From Armatimonadota bacterium (GTDB taxonomy: Bacteria; Sysuimicrobiota; Sysuimicrobiia; Sysuimicrobiales; JACQTN01): DNA of 9,996 nucleotides. Every line of letters starts with the position of its first letter. Position 1 is the first letter of the stretch. The stretch lies in assembly GCA_016210785.1 (NCBI GenBank), contig JACQTN010000601.1, positions 1 to 9,996 on the forward strand. Direction: 5' to 3'. The position numbers and the translations under genes are program-made. The notes beneath the pieces are model-generated. The model was not told the DNA's origin. It worked only from the letters and a program-made list of their open reading frames with translations, and ran no database searches. Below, in pieces: positions 1 to 7,370 of the stretch.

Positions 1-1
1 C

Positions 2-451
2 CATCGGACCGGCGCCTGGGTCGTGCCCACCGTCTCCACGTCGTTCAACCGGATCCTGCAGGGCCGGGAGGCGGGGTGGTCGCCGGCGGTGAACCGCTGG
101 GCACTCAACGTGGCCGAGCCGTGGTTCACTAGCCTGCGGCGCGCGGTGCGGGCCGGCGTGCCGATCGCCACGGGCACCGACGCCGGCGGCGACATGGTGC
201 TGGAGGAGCGCCTGTTCGAGCGCGCTGGCATGCCGCCGGCGCAGGAGCTGCGCGCGGCCACCCTCAACGCCGCGCAGGCGCTGGCCAGGGAAGCAGAACT
301 GGGCAGCATCGAGGCAGGGAAGCGCGCAGACCTGATCCTGGTGGACGGTAATCCCCTGGGCCGCATCGAGGACCTGCGGCGCGTGGCGCTGGTGGTGAAA
401 GACGGACGGATCTGCGTGAACCGCCTCGGCGCGTCCGCGGCTATGGCATAG
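2..451 (+). CDS. Amidohydrolase, imidazolonepropionase/prolidase-like, C-terminal part (5' end outside window)
   Basis: The frame is open from base 2, and the residues before the first possible GTG (23) already fit the family, so the true start lies upstream and only the last 149 residues are present. Visible parts are a GAWVVPT strand (about residues 4-10), the late-barrel TGTDAGG motif with the likely catalytic, metal-binding Asp at partial residue 60, a conserved LRAATLNAAQAL helix (83-94), and the closing composite-domain signature GSIEAGKRADLILVDGNPL (101-119). This C-terminal layout is typical of COG1228-type metal-dependent amidohydrolases, which hydrolyse amide or cyclic amide bonds in the cytoplasm. 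The metal-binding HxH motif and the other His ligands would lie upstream of the window. The gene ends in TAG 24 bases before the next start, so co-transcription with the dihydropyrimidinase-like gene is likely. The family call is firm; the substrate is unknown. Confidence 0.85.
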   Translation, partial: HRTGAWVVPTVSTSFNRILQGREAGWSPAVNRWALNVAEPWFTSLRRAVRAGVPIATGTDAGGDMVLEERLFERAGMPPAQELRAATLNAAQALAREAELGSIEAGKRADLILVDGNPLGRIEDLRRVALVVKDGRICVNRLGASAAMA

Positions 452-475
452 CGCAGGGCACAGGAGGGAGAACAT

Positions 476-1855
476 ATGGCAGGCACACCTGATCTCATCA
501 TCCGCGGGGGCATGGTCGTCACCGGCGGTGCGGTGGTCGAAGCGGACGTGGTGGTGCAGGACGGGGTGATTGCCGGCGTGGGGCGGCCCGGGACCGCGCC
601 CGCCGCCCGCGAGGTCGTGGACGCCTCCGGGAAGCACGTCATCCCGGGCGCCATCGACGCCCACTTCCACTTCAAGACCTTCAGCCTGCACGACGACACG
701 CTGGAGAGTGCCATTCGCTCGGCGGCGCACGGCGGGATCACCACGGTGGTGGGATTCATCAGGGGCCGGGAGGGGATGACGGCCCGCCAGACCGTGGACC
801 ACTTCAAGGCCGAGGGCGAGAAGGCAGTGGTCGACTTTGCCTTCCACCTGAACCTGGGACCGCACGACGACTTCGCCGCGCACATCGCCGACGGGCTGGA
901 GCGCGGCATCACGTCCTTCAAGATGTTCATGGCCTACGCGCGGCGGGGCTTCATGCTGGACGACGGCCTTCTCTACCGGGCCATGCGCGGGGTCGCGGCC
1001 GCGGGCGGCCTGGCCATGGTGCACGCGGAGAACGGCTCGATCATCGACCGGCTGGAGGACGAATTCGCGGAGGCCGGCCGGCGCTCGCCGGTGGACTTCT
1101 CGCACACCCGCCCGGCGTTTGCGGAGGTGGAGGCGATCCGGCGCGCCATTCAACTGGCGGAGGCAGCGGGCTGCCCGCTGTACGTGGTGCACGTGAGCAC
1201 GGCCGGCGGGTGCGCCGCGGTGGCCGAAGCCCGGGCGCGCGGGCTTCCCATCACGGGAGAGACCTGCCCGCAGTACCTGACACTCGACGACGGGGCCATG
1301 GCCCGGTTCGGGTCGCTGGCCAAGATCGCGCCTCCGCTGCGTGCTGTCGCCGATCGTCATGCGCTCTGGCAAGGGCTGACGCGTGGGGATCTGTCCACGG
1401 TCGGGAGCGACCACTCGCCCTACCGCCGCACGGCGAAGGAGGCCTCCGCAGACATCTTCGAGGTACCCTTCGGCGCGCCGGGCACCGAGACGCTGCTGCC
1501 GGTCCTCTACAGCGAAGGCGTGCTCCGCCGGGGGCTCTCGCCCGCCTGGCTGGCACGCGTGATCAGCGAGAATCCTGCCCGCGTCTTCGGCCTCTATCCC
1601 CGGAAGGGTATCATCGCTCCCGGCGCCGACGCCGACCTGGTCATCCTGGATCCCTCCGTGCGGTGGACGGTGCGTGCCGCGGACCTGCACAGCGTCTCTG
1701 ATTACACGTTGTTCGAGGGGATGGCGCTTCTGGGCCGGCCGGTGGATTCGTGGGTGAGGGGCCAGCGCGTTCTGCGTGGTGGAGAGTTCATCGCGGAGCC
1801 CGGGCAGGGGCGCTACGTGGCGTGCGCAGCGCCCGGCGCGCCGGCCCCGGCGTAG
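476..1855 (+). CDS. D-hydantoinase / dihydropyrimidinase family cyclic amidohydrolase
   Basis: This 459-residue protein has the usual length for dihydropyrimidinases and D-hydantoinases. The ATG at 476 has a perfect AGGAGG (462-467) eight bases upstream. The complete metal and catalytic set of the family is visible: HxH at His63/His65 (in DAHFHF), the lysine expected to be carbamylated at Lys149 (ITSFKMFMAY, with the substrate-contacting Tyr154), His183 (VHAEN), His239 (VVHVS) and Asp312 (GSDHSP). The TCPQYL segment (263-268) and the C-terminal GADADLVILDP signature (383-393) also match. Known members open the ring of dihydropyrimidines or 5-substituted hydantoins, giving N-carbamoyl amino acids, using a binuclear zinc site. 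The first barrel motif is HFH rather than the common HTH, and substrate-loop regions look divergent, so the true substrate may be another cyclic ureide or imide such as allantoin. It lies upstream of a D-aminoacylase-like gene and HyuA/HyuB-like genes, which supports a cyclic-amide catabolic role. Confidence 0.88.
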   Translation: MAGTPDLIIRGGMVVTGGAVVEADVVVQDGVIAGVGRPGTAPAAREVVDASGKHVIPGAIDAHFHFKTFSLHDDTLESAIRSAAHGGITTVVGFIRGREGMTARQTVDHFKAEGEKAVVDFAFHLNLGPHDDFAAHIADGLERGITSFKMFMAYARRGFMLDDGLLYRAMRGVAAAGGLAMVHAENGSIIDRLEDEFAEAGRRSPVDFSHTRPAFAEVEAIRRAIQLAEAAGCPLYVVHVSTAGGCAAVAEARARGLPITGETCPQYLTLDDGAMARFGSLAKIAPPLRAVADRHALWQGLTRGDLSTVGSDHSPYRRTAKEASADIFEVPFGAPGTETLLPVLYSEGVLRRGLSPAWLARVISENPARVFGLYPRKGIIAPGADADLVILDPSVRWTVRAADLHSVSDYTLFEGMALLGRPVDSWVRGQRVLRGGEFIAEPGQGRYVACAAPGAPAPA

Positions 1856-1863
1856 GCACCCCA

Positions 1864-1882
1864 GAAAATGCTGCGCATTTTC
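1864..1882 (+). other. AT-rich perfect hairpin downstream of the dihydropyrimidinase-like gene
   Basis: GAAAATGC (1864-1871) and GCATTTTC (1875-1882) are perfect reverse complements separated by a three-base TGC loop. The site starts eight bases after the stop codon at 1853-1855. It is a local AT-rich patch in otherwise very GC-rich DNA. An A-run followed by a hairpin and a T-run resembles a weak intrinsic terminator, but the paired part outside the A/T tracts is only three base pairs, so efficient termination is doubtful. It could instead be part of the inverted-repeat element that begins four bases later. Confidence 0.5.
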
Positions 1883-1885
1883 CGG

Positions 1886-1958
1886 TGACCCCCCTGAAAC
1901 ATCCGGAGCGTCTGTCACCACGCACCGAACGACGTCGCTGGATGTTTCAGGGGGGTCA
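1886..1958. repeat. Perfect 19-bp inverted repeat with 35-base spacer
   Basis: The left arm TGACCCCCCTGAAACATCC (1886-1904) is exactly complementary to the right arm GGATGTTTCAGGGGGGTCA (1940-1958). The spacer is 1905-1939. After a two-base bulge, four further pairs are possible between AGCG (1907-1910) and CGCT (1936-1939). A second, competing short repeat pairs GGTGAC (1884-1889) with GTCACC (1914-1919). The element fills most of the gap between the dihydropyrimidinase-like and D-aminoacylase-like genes, and its right arm ends at the first base of the latter's Shine-Dalgarno region. It begins with TG and ends with CA, as many insertion-sequence ends do, but no convincing target-site duplication flanks it. 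It may be a small mobile-element remnant or extragenic palindrome, an mRNA structure controlling translation or processing, or a protein-binding site. The repeat is certain; its role is not. Confidence 0.8.
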
Positions 1959-1968
1959 GGAGGAGGGG
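1958..1968 (+). promoter_or_regulatory. Strong Shine-Dalgarno site fixing the start of the D-aminoacylase-like gene
   Basis: A purine run containing two overlapping AGGAGG matches (1958-1963 and 1961-1966) lies eight bases before the ATG at 1975. The coding frame is open far upstream, to a GTG at 1750 inside the preceding gene, so this site decides the start. The protein from 1975 begins with the MFDLIVRGGTVVDG strand expected at the N terminus of this family. The site directly abuts the right arm of the inverted repeat, so folding of that arm could influence ribosome access. Confidence 0.8.
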
Positions 1969-1974
1969 AGAACC

Positions 1975-3612
1975 ATGTTTGATCTGATCGTGCGTGGAGG
2001 CACCGTGGTGGACGGGACCGGGGCGCCGGCCGTACGGCGCGACGTGGGGGTGCGCGGGGGCAAGATCGCCGCGCTGGGCGATCTCGGTGCAGCGGTGGGC
2101 ACTGCGGTGATCGATGCCGCCGGCCGGGCCGTCGCGCCCGGCTTCGTGGACGCCCACGCCCACTCGGACATCGCGCTGCTCATTAACCCCACCTGCGAGA
2201 GCCAGGTGCTGCAGGGGATCACCACGGAGATCATGGGCAACTGCGGGTACTCGCCGTTCCCCGTGCACCCCGCCAACACCCGCATGCTCCTGGACCCGCC
2301 GGGGACCGAGGTCTCGTGGAGCGGCGTGGAGGAGTACCTGGACCGGCTCTCCCGGGGGACCTCCATCAACGCGTACCCCCTGGTGGGACATGGGAAGGTC
2401 CGCGCCGCGGTGCTGGGAAGGCAAGACCGGCCGGCGACGCCGGAGGAGATCCGGCTGATGCGCGAGCACGTGCGCGAGGCCATGCACTGCGGCGCCCGCG
2501 GGCTGTCCACGGGTCTCGACTACGAGCCGAGCACGGCCAGCGATCTGGAGGAGATCGTCGAGCTGGCCGAGGTCGTGGCCCAATACGGGGGGATCTACAC
2601 GACTCACATCCGCGGGTACAGCCACAACGTGCTGAACGCCGTGGCGGAGGCGATCGAGGTGGGACGGCGCGCGGGCACGCCCGTGGTCATCAGCCACCTG
2701 GGCGTCTTCGGACGCCAGAACTGGGGGCGGGGGCCTCGCCTGATCGGCCTGATGGCCAGGGCGCGGGCCCAGGGCGTGAAGGTGGCCTGCGACATGATGG
2801 CCTATCCCACCGCCGGCGCCTGGTGGGGCCCGCGCGCGATCCTGCCTCCGTGGGCCTACGACTGGCGGAAGCCGTGGGAGATGCAGGTGCCTTCGCTGCG
2901 GGCGATCATCGCCGATCAGGACTCCCGCGCGCGGCTGCGCGGCGAGATCGAGGCGCGGCGCACGCGCCCCAAGTTTGGCTTCGACCAGGAGTTCCTGATG
3001 TTCAGCGACTGGCGGGACATCTATTTGATGGAGGTGGCGCCGGGGAGCCCGGCGGCGGCCGACGCCGGGCGCACCATCGGTGAGATCGCCGCCTCGCGCG
3101 GGGTGGAGCCCGTTGATCTCTTCCTGAGGTTGATCCAGGAAGAAGGCGAGCACCTCTCCACCCTGCACGCGCCCCTCGATCCCGAGGCCTTCGATCTGCT
3201 CATGCGCGACCCGTTCACCATGTTCGGCACCGACGCCATCGGCAGCGCGATCCACCGGCTGCACGAGCCGTTCAACCCCCTGCAGCCGCATCCACGCCAC
3301 TTCGGGACCTTCCCGCGGTTGCTGGAGACCTTCGTGCGCCGCGAGGGACGCCTCACCCTGGAGGAAGCCATCCGGCGGATGACCTCGCTCCCCGCCGACG
3401 TCTTCGGGCTCCGGGGCCGGGGGCGCCTGGCGGAGGGCTGCGCCGCCGACATGGTCGTCTTCGATCCGGCGACCATCGCCGAGCGGGGGACGTACCGGCG
3501 GCCCGCCGCCTATCCCGCGGGCATCGACGCGGTGATCGTGAACGGGAGCGTGGCGGCCCGCGCGGGAAGCGTGACCGGCGACCTCCCGGGGCGGCCGCTG
3601 GTGCGGCAGTGA
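1975..3612 (+). CDS. N-acyl-D-amino-acid deacylase (D-aminoacylase) family amidohydrolase
   Basis: This 545-residue protein is close to the usual 480-550 for D-aminoacylases. Family marks in order are: the N-terminal beta-sandwich strand MFDLIVRGGTVVDG; DAHAHSD with metal-site His61 and His63; GNCGYSP with the family-specific metal-ligand Cys at 90; GHGKVRAAVLG (138-148); GLSTGLDYEPS (176-186); YTTHIRGY with His211; ISHLG with His241; FGTDA with the catalytic Asp420; PHPRHFGTFPRLL (439-451), a hallmark close to the C terminus; and the closing GCAADMVVFDP. Characterised relatives hydrolyse N-acyl-D-amino acids to a D-amino acid and a carboxylate with zinc in the cytoplasm. The site here reads FGTDAIG instead of the common GSDG, and the substrate-binding region (about 280-350) is rich in Trp, so substrate specificity may differ. 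It overlaps the HyuA-like gene by the four bases GTGA. Acting on N-substituted D-amino acids made by the neighbouring ring-opening enzymes would be a sensible role, but this is inference. Confidence 0.88.
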   Translation: MFDLIVRGGTVVDGTGAPAVRRDVGVRGGKIAALGDLGAAVGTAVIDAAGRAVAPGFVDAHAHSDIALLINPTCESQVLQGITTEIMGNCGYSPFPVHPANTRMLLDPPGTEVSWSGVEEYLDRLSRGTSINAYPLVGHGKVRAAVLGRQDRPATPEEIRLMREHVREAMHCGARGLSTGLDYEPSTASDLEEIVELAEVVAQYGGIYTTHIRGYSHNVLNAVAEAIEVGRRAGTPVVISHLGVFGRQNWGRGPRLIGLMARARAQGVKVACDMMAYPTAGAWWGPRAILPPWAYDWRKPWEMQVPSLRAIIADQDSRARLRGEIEARRTRPKFGFDQEFLMFSDWRDIYLMEVAPGSPAAADAGRTIGEIAASRGVEPVDLFLRLIQEEGEHLSTLHAPLDPEAFDLLMRDPFTMFGTDAIGSAIHRLHEPFNPLQPHPRHFGTFPRLLETFVRREGRLTLEEAIRRMTSLPADVFGLRGRGRLAEGCAADMVVFDPATIAERGTYRRPAAYPAGIDAVIVNGSVAARAGSVTGDLPGRPLVRQ

Positions 3613-5711
3613 ATCCATCGCCCGGATCGGCGGCGTCTCTCGAGCTCGGCATCGACATCGGCGGCACCTTTACCGACTTCGCTGCCTGGGACGCGACGAG
3701 CGGCCGCCTCTACGTCGAGAAGGTCCTCACCACGCCCGACGCCCCCTCGCGGGCCGTGACCGAGGGCCTGGCAGTGCTGCTGGATCGCCTCGGGCTCGGC
3801 GGGGACGCGCTCTCCCTGGTGATCCACGGCACCACGCTCATCACCAACGCGCTCATCGAGCGGCGGGGCGCGAAGACGGCGCTCCTCACCACCGGGGGTC
3901 ACCGCGACGTGCTGGAGATCGGCACCGAGATGCGCTACGACACCTACGATCTCCGCCTGGAGCGGCCGGCCCCGCTGGTGCCGCGCTCCCTGCGGGTGGA
4001 CGTGCCGGAGCGCCTGGACCGCGACGGCGCCGTGCTGGTGCCGCTGGACCGTGACCGCCTGGTCGCTATCGCAGACCGCCTCGCCCGCGAGGACGTCGAG
4101 GCGGTGGCGATCTGTTTTCTCCACGCCTTCCGCAACCCCGCCCACGAGCGCGAGGCCGGGGAGATGGTTGCCGCGCGCCTTCCGGGCGCGTCGGTCTCGC
4201 TCTCCTCGGATGTGTGTCCCGAGATCCGGGAGTACGTGCGCATGAGCACCACGGTGGCGAACGCCTACGTGCAGCCGGCCACGTCCCGGTACGTGCGCGA
4301 GATGTCGCGCGATCTCGCCGCGATGGGCTACGGGCAGCCGGTCTTCTACATGCTCTCCCACGGCGGCATCGGCACCAAAGAGACCGTGGTCCGCTGGCCG
4401 ATCCGCGTCATCGAGTCGGGCCCGGCGGCCGGGGCGCTGGCCTCCGGTTTCCTGGGGCGGGTGCTGGACCGGCCGCGCCTGCTCTCGTTTGACATGGGCG
4501 GCACCACGGCCAAGATCTGCATGGTGGACGACGGCGTGCCGGCGGTCGCCCCGGAGTTCGAGGTGGGGCGCGTGCAGCGCTTCAAGCCGGCGAGCGGCCT
4601 GCCCATCCGGGTGCCGGCCATCGAGATGATCGAGATCGGCGCGGGCGGCGGCAGCGTCGCCGCGGTGGACCGGATGGGACTGCTCAAGGTGGGACCGCGC
4701 AGCGCCGGCGCCCGTCCCGGCCCGGCCTGCTACGGGTTCGGCGGGACGGAGGCCACGGTGACCGACGCCGACCTGCTGCTGGGGTACCTGGACGCGGAGC
4801 GGTTCCTGGGCGGCGCCATGCGTCTGGACCGCGCAGCGGCGCGGCAGGCGGTGGGCGCCGTGGCAGCACGGTTGCGCACCTCCGAGGCGGAGGCGGCCCG
4901 CGGCATCTTCGACGTGGTCAACGAGTCCATGGTGGCCGCGGCGAAGGTGCACATCGCAGAGCGCGGCCGCGATCCCCGGCGCTACACGCTGGTGGCCTTC
5001 GGGGGCGCCGGCCCCACCCACGCCCACGCCGTGGCGCGGGCGCTCAAGATCGATGAGATCCTCTGCCCCGCCCGCGCGGGTGTGCTGTCCGCGCTGGGTT
5101 TCCTGGTGGCGCCGGCGGCGTTTGAGGCGGCGCGGGCGCTGGTGGGCGTGCTGTCGCCCGGGCACGCGGCGCGGATGCGCCAGGTCTTCACGGAGCTGGC
5201 CGAGGAGGGCGAGGGCATCCTTCGGAGCGCGGGAGTTGAGGCTGCGAACGTCACCTTCGAATGGTCCGCCGATATGCGCTATGTGGGGCAGGGACGCGAG
5301 ATCACCGTGCCGCTGGGGGCGGACCTGGATGCGGCGACGGACCCGGCGCGCGTCCGGGAGCGCTTCCTGGCCCGCTACCGCGCCACCTACGGCTATGCTC
5401 AGGAGGATCTCGCGCTCCAGGTCATCGCCTGCCGGCTTGTGGCGAGAGGCCCCGTTCCCGACGTCCGCCTGCCCGAGTCCCCGGAGGACCCGGCCAGCAC
5501 GGAACGCGCCCGGCGCGGCGCGCGGCCTGCCTACTTTCCCGAAATGGGAGGGTTCGCAGAGTGCCCGGTCTACGCGCGGGAGGACCTGTGCGCCGGCGCC
5601 CGCATCGCGGGGCCGGCCATCGTGGAGGAGCGCGAGTCCACCGCCATCGTCGCGCCCGGGATGCGCGCAGAGATCGACCGCTTTCACAATCTGTGGATGA
5701 GGTTCGAGTGA
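3609..5711 (+). CDS. Hydantoinase/oxoprolinase family protein, HyuA-like (ATP-binding) subunit
   Basis: This 700-residue protein matches the typical length of HyuA, the alpha subunit of ATP-dependent N-methylhydantoinase, and of the N-terminal half of 5-oxoprolinase. Diagnostic segments are the N-terminal phosphate-binding GIDIGGTFTDF (14-24), HGTTLITNALIER (73-85), TTGGHRDVLEIG (94-105), SSDVCPEIREY (199-209), the second ATPase-fold loop FDMGGTTAK (294-302), IGAGGGSV (343-350), and FGGAGPTHAHAVA (464-476). Residues from about 500 on form the C-terminal domain of the family. Known complexes use ATP to activate and open a lactam or hydantoin ring; relatives are subunits of acetone and acetophenone carboxylases. 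Translation starts at a GTG overlapping the TGA of the deacylase gene, with no strong Shine-Dalgarno of its own, so it probably depends on coupling. The HyuB-like partner follows immediately. The substrate could be a hydantoin, 5-oxoproline or another lactam. Confidence 0.93.
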   Translation: MNPSPGSAASLELGIDIGGTFTDFAAWDATSGRLYVEKVLTTPDAPSRAVTEGLAVLLDRLGLGGDALSLVIHGTTLITNALIERRGAKTALLTTGGHRDVLEIGTEMRYDTYDLRLERPAPLVPRSLRVDVPERLDRDGAVLVPLDRDRLVAIADRLAREDVEAVAICFLHAFRNPAHEREAGEMVAARLPGASVSLSSDVCPEIREYVRMSTTVANAYVQPATSRYVREMSRDLAAMGYGQPVFYMLSHGGIGTKETVVRWPIRVIESGPAAGALASGFLGRVLDRPRLLSFDMGGTTAKICMVDDGVPAVAPEFEVGRVQRFKPASGLPIRVPAIEMIEIGAGGGSVAAVDRMGLLKVGPRSAGARPGPACYGFGGTEATVTDADLLLGYLDAERFLGGAMRLDRAAARQAVGAVAARLRTSEAEAARGIFDVVNESMVAAAKVHIAERGRDPRRYTLVAFGGAGPTHAHAVARALKIDEILCPARAGVLSALGFLVAPAAFEAARALVGVLSPGHAARMRQVFTELAEEGEGILRSAGVEAANVTFEWSADMRYVGQGREITVPLGADLDAATDPARVRERFLARYRATYGYAQEDLALQVIACRLVARGPVPDVRLPESPEDPASTERARRGARPAYFPEMGGFAECPVYAREDLCAGARIAGPAIVEERESTAIVAPGMRAEIDRFHNLWMRFE

Positions 5712-5716
5712 GGAGG
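5711..5716 (+). promoter_or_regulatory. Shine-Dalgarno site overlapping the HyuA-like stop codon
   Basis: A perfect AGGAGG begins with the last base of the TGA stop (5709-5711) of the HyuA-like gene and lies seven bases before the GTG start at 5724. It supports the GTG as the true start of the HyuB-like gene and suggests that ribosomes ending the first subunit can start the second, keeping subunit amounts balanced. Confidence 0.85.
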
Positions 5717-5723
5717 CCGGGGC

Positions 5724-7370
5724 GTGTTTGACGGCATCACCCTGGAGATCCTCTGGCGGCGTCTCATCACCATCATGGACGAGGTGGACGCGGCGGTCGT
5801 GCGCACCTCCTTCTCCACCATCGTGGGGGAGAGCCGCGACTTCGCCTGCATCATGCTGGACGCCCAGGGGCGCTCTATCGCCCAGTCGCAGCTCAGCTCC
5901 ACCGCCTTCACCGTCACGCTGCCTCGCACCGCCAAGGCCATGCTGCGGGCGTTCCCGCCGGAGACGCTGGCCGAGGGCGACGTGCTCCTCACCAACGACC
6001 CGTGGATCGGCTCCGGCCACCTCCCGGACCTCAACGTGCTGACGCCGGTCTTCCACCGCGGGTGCCTGGTGGCGTTCATCGGCGCGGTGGCGCACGTGTC
6101 CGACGTCGGCGGGCGGATCGACTACTTCGATAGCCGGGACCTCTTCGAGGAGGGCCTGCGCCTGATGCCCTGCAAGGCCTTCGAGGGCGGGCGGCCCAAC
6201 CCGCTGGTGCACCAGATCATCGGGGCCAACAGCCGGGCGCCCGATCTGGTCATCGGCGACCTGTTCGCGCTGGCCGGCGCGGAGGTGATGGGCGTCGCCA
6301 AGCTCAAGGAGATGCTGGAGGACTACGGGATGGACGATCTCGATGCGCTGGGCGAGGCCATACGCTCGTCGTCGGAGGCGGCAATGCGCGAGGCGATCAG
6401 CGCGCTCCCCGACGGCACCTACCGCGGGGAGGTGCCGGCCGACGGGTACCGCCGCCCCGTCCGCATCGCCGTGGCGGTGACCATCGCGGGTGACACGGTG
6501 ACCATGGACTTCGCCGGATCGTCGCCGGCGCTACCGGACTGCTCGGTCAACTGTCCGTACACCACCACGTTCGCGGACTCCTACTATCCTTTGAAATGCA
6601 GCCTGGCGCCGGAGATCCCCAACAACGAGGGCCTGTTTGCACCGCTGGTGGTCCTGGCGCCGGAAGGTTCTGTCCTCAACGTCCAGTTCCCCACGGCGGT
6701 GCGGGCCCGGTCCAAGGTGAGCTTTCACATCCACGCCGCGGTGTACCAGGCGCTGGCGGAGGCGATGCCGGACGCGGTGCAGGCGGGGAGCGGGTCCTTC
6801 TGGAGTTTCGTCGCCTACGGCACGGACCGGTCGGGCCGCCGCTTCCGCGCGCACTATCTGCCCAATGGCGGCAAGGGCGCCGTCGCGGGCATGGACGGTC
6901 TTCCCACCATTGCCTTCCCGTACAACGGCACCGCCACCCCCAGCGAGATCCTGGAGAACGCCGCGCCCATCGTGGTGTGGGAGAAGTCGCTGCTCGCCGA
7001 CTCGGGCGGGCCCGGCCAGTGGCGGGGCGGGCAGGGGCAGCGCATCGTCATCTCGCCGCTGCGCGACGAGTCGGTGGAGATCTTCCTGCGGCCCGACAAG
7101 GTGGCGCATCCCGCGCCGGGGATCCTGGGCGGCCGCCCCGGACGCCCGGGGCGGTGGGTGGTGGCGGGGAAGGAGTCCGTGCCGCCGCCGTTCCGGCTCG
7201 AGCCAGGGGAGCGGCTGGAGATCGAGATGCCCGGCGGCGGAGGCTGTGGGCCGCCGGAGCGGCGTGACCGGGAGCGGGTGAAGACCGATGTTCAGGAAGG
7301 ACGCGTGACCGAGCAGGCCGCGATTTCATCACAGGATGCGTTGGGCCGAAGCCGCCAGGAGGCGCGATGA
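5724..7370 (+). CDS. Hydantoinase B/oxoprolinase family protein, HyuB-like subunit
   Basis: This 548-residue protein is in the normal range for HyuB. It carries the usual N-terminal segment that begins with PxLEI-like FDGITLEILWRRL and continues into VVRTSFSTIVGESRDF (25-40), then TNDPWIGSGHLPDLNVL (90-106) and AHVSDVGGRID (123-133), then NNEG (300-303), the glycine-rich PNGGKGAVAGMDG (380-392), SEILENAAPI (407-416), DSGGPGQWRGG (426-436) and the terminal PGGGGCGPP (503-511) with DVQEGRVT (522-529). HyuB forms a complex with HyuA and is thought to carry the hydrolytic or ring-opening activity that follows ATP-dependent activation. It starts at GTG with a perfect Shine-Dalgarno and its stop overlaps the next gene by ATGA. 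The last 20 or so residues after the conserved tail look weakly constrained and contain the ribosome binding site of the next gene. The partner assignment is firm; the substrate is unknown. Confidence 0.93.
   Translation: MFDGITLEILWRRLITIMDEVDAAVVRTSFSTIVGESRDFACIMLDAQGRSIAQSQLSSTAFTVTLPRTAKAMLRAFPPETLAEGDVLLTNDPWIGSGHLPDLNVLTPVFHRGCLVAFIGAVAHVSDVGGRIDYFDSRDLFEEGLRLMPCKAFEGGRPNPLVHQIIGANSRAPDLVIGDLFALAGAEVMGVAKLKEMLEDYGMDDLDALGEAIRSSSEAAMREAISALPDGTYRGEVPADGYRRPVRIAVAVTIAGDTVTMDFAGSSPALPDCSVNCPYTTTFADSYYPLKCSLAPEIPNNEGLFAPLVVLAPEGSVLNVQFPTAVRARSKVSFHIHAAVYQALAEAMPDAVQAGSGSFWSFVAYGTDRSGRRFRAHYLPNGGKGAVAGMDGLPTIAFPYNGTATPSEILENAAPIVVWEKSLLADSGGPGQWRGGQGQRIVISPLRDESVEIFLRPDKVAHPAPGILGGRPGRPGRWVVAGKESVPPPFRLEPGERLEIEMPGGGGCGPPERRDRERVKTDVQEGRVTEQAAISSQDALGRSRQEAR

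Noticed and set aside
23..451. The first gene starting at the GTG at 23
   Set aside because: The frame is open to the window edge and the seven codons before the GTG encode family-like sequence (HRTGAWV), so the gene is cut by the window rather than starting there.
1750..1974. Upstream in-frame extension of the deacylase gene to a GTG at 1750
   Set aside because: It would overlap the dihydropyrimidinase-like gene by about 100 bases and read through the inverted repeat. The ATG at 1975 has a strong ribosome binding site and gives a family-like N terminus.
1915..3618. A 567-residue open frame on the minus strand over the deacylase gene
   Set aside because: Its composition is typical of an antisense shadow and the + strand protein has the complete D-aminoacylase motif set.
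3510..6212. A 900-residue open frame on the minus strand
   Set aside because: It lies antisense to the HyuA- and HyuB-like genes, which have full family motifs. Its translation is rich in His, Arg, Gly and Ala with no recognisable domain, as expected for a shadow frame in high-GC coding DNA.
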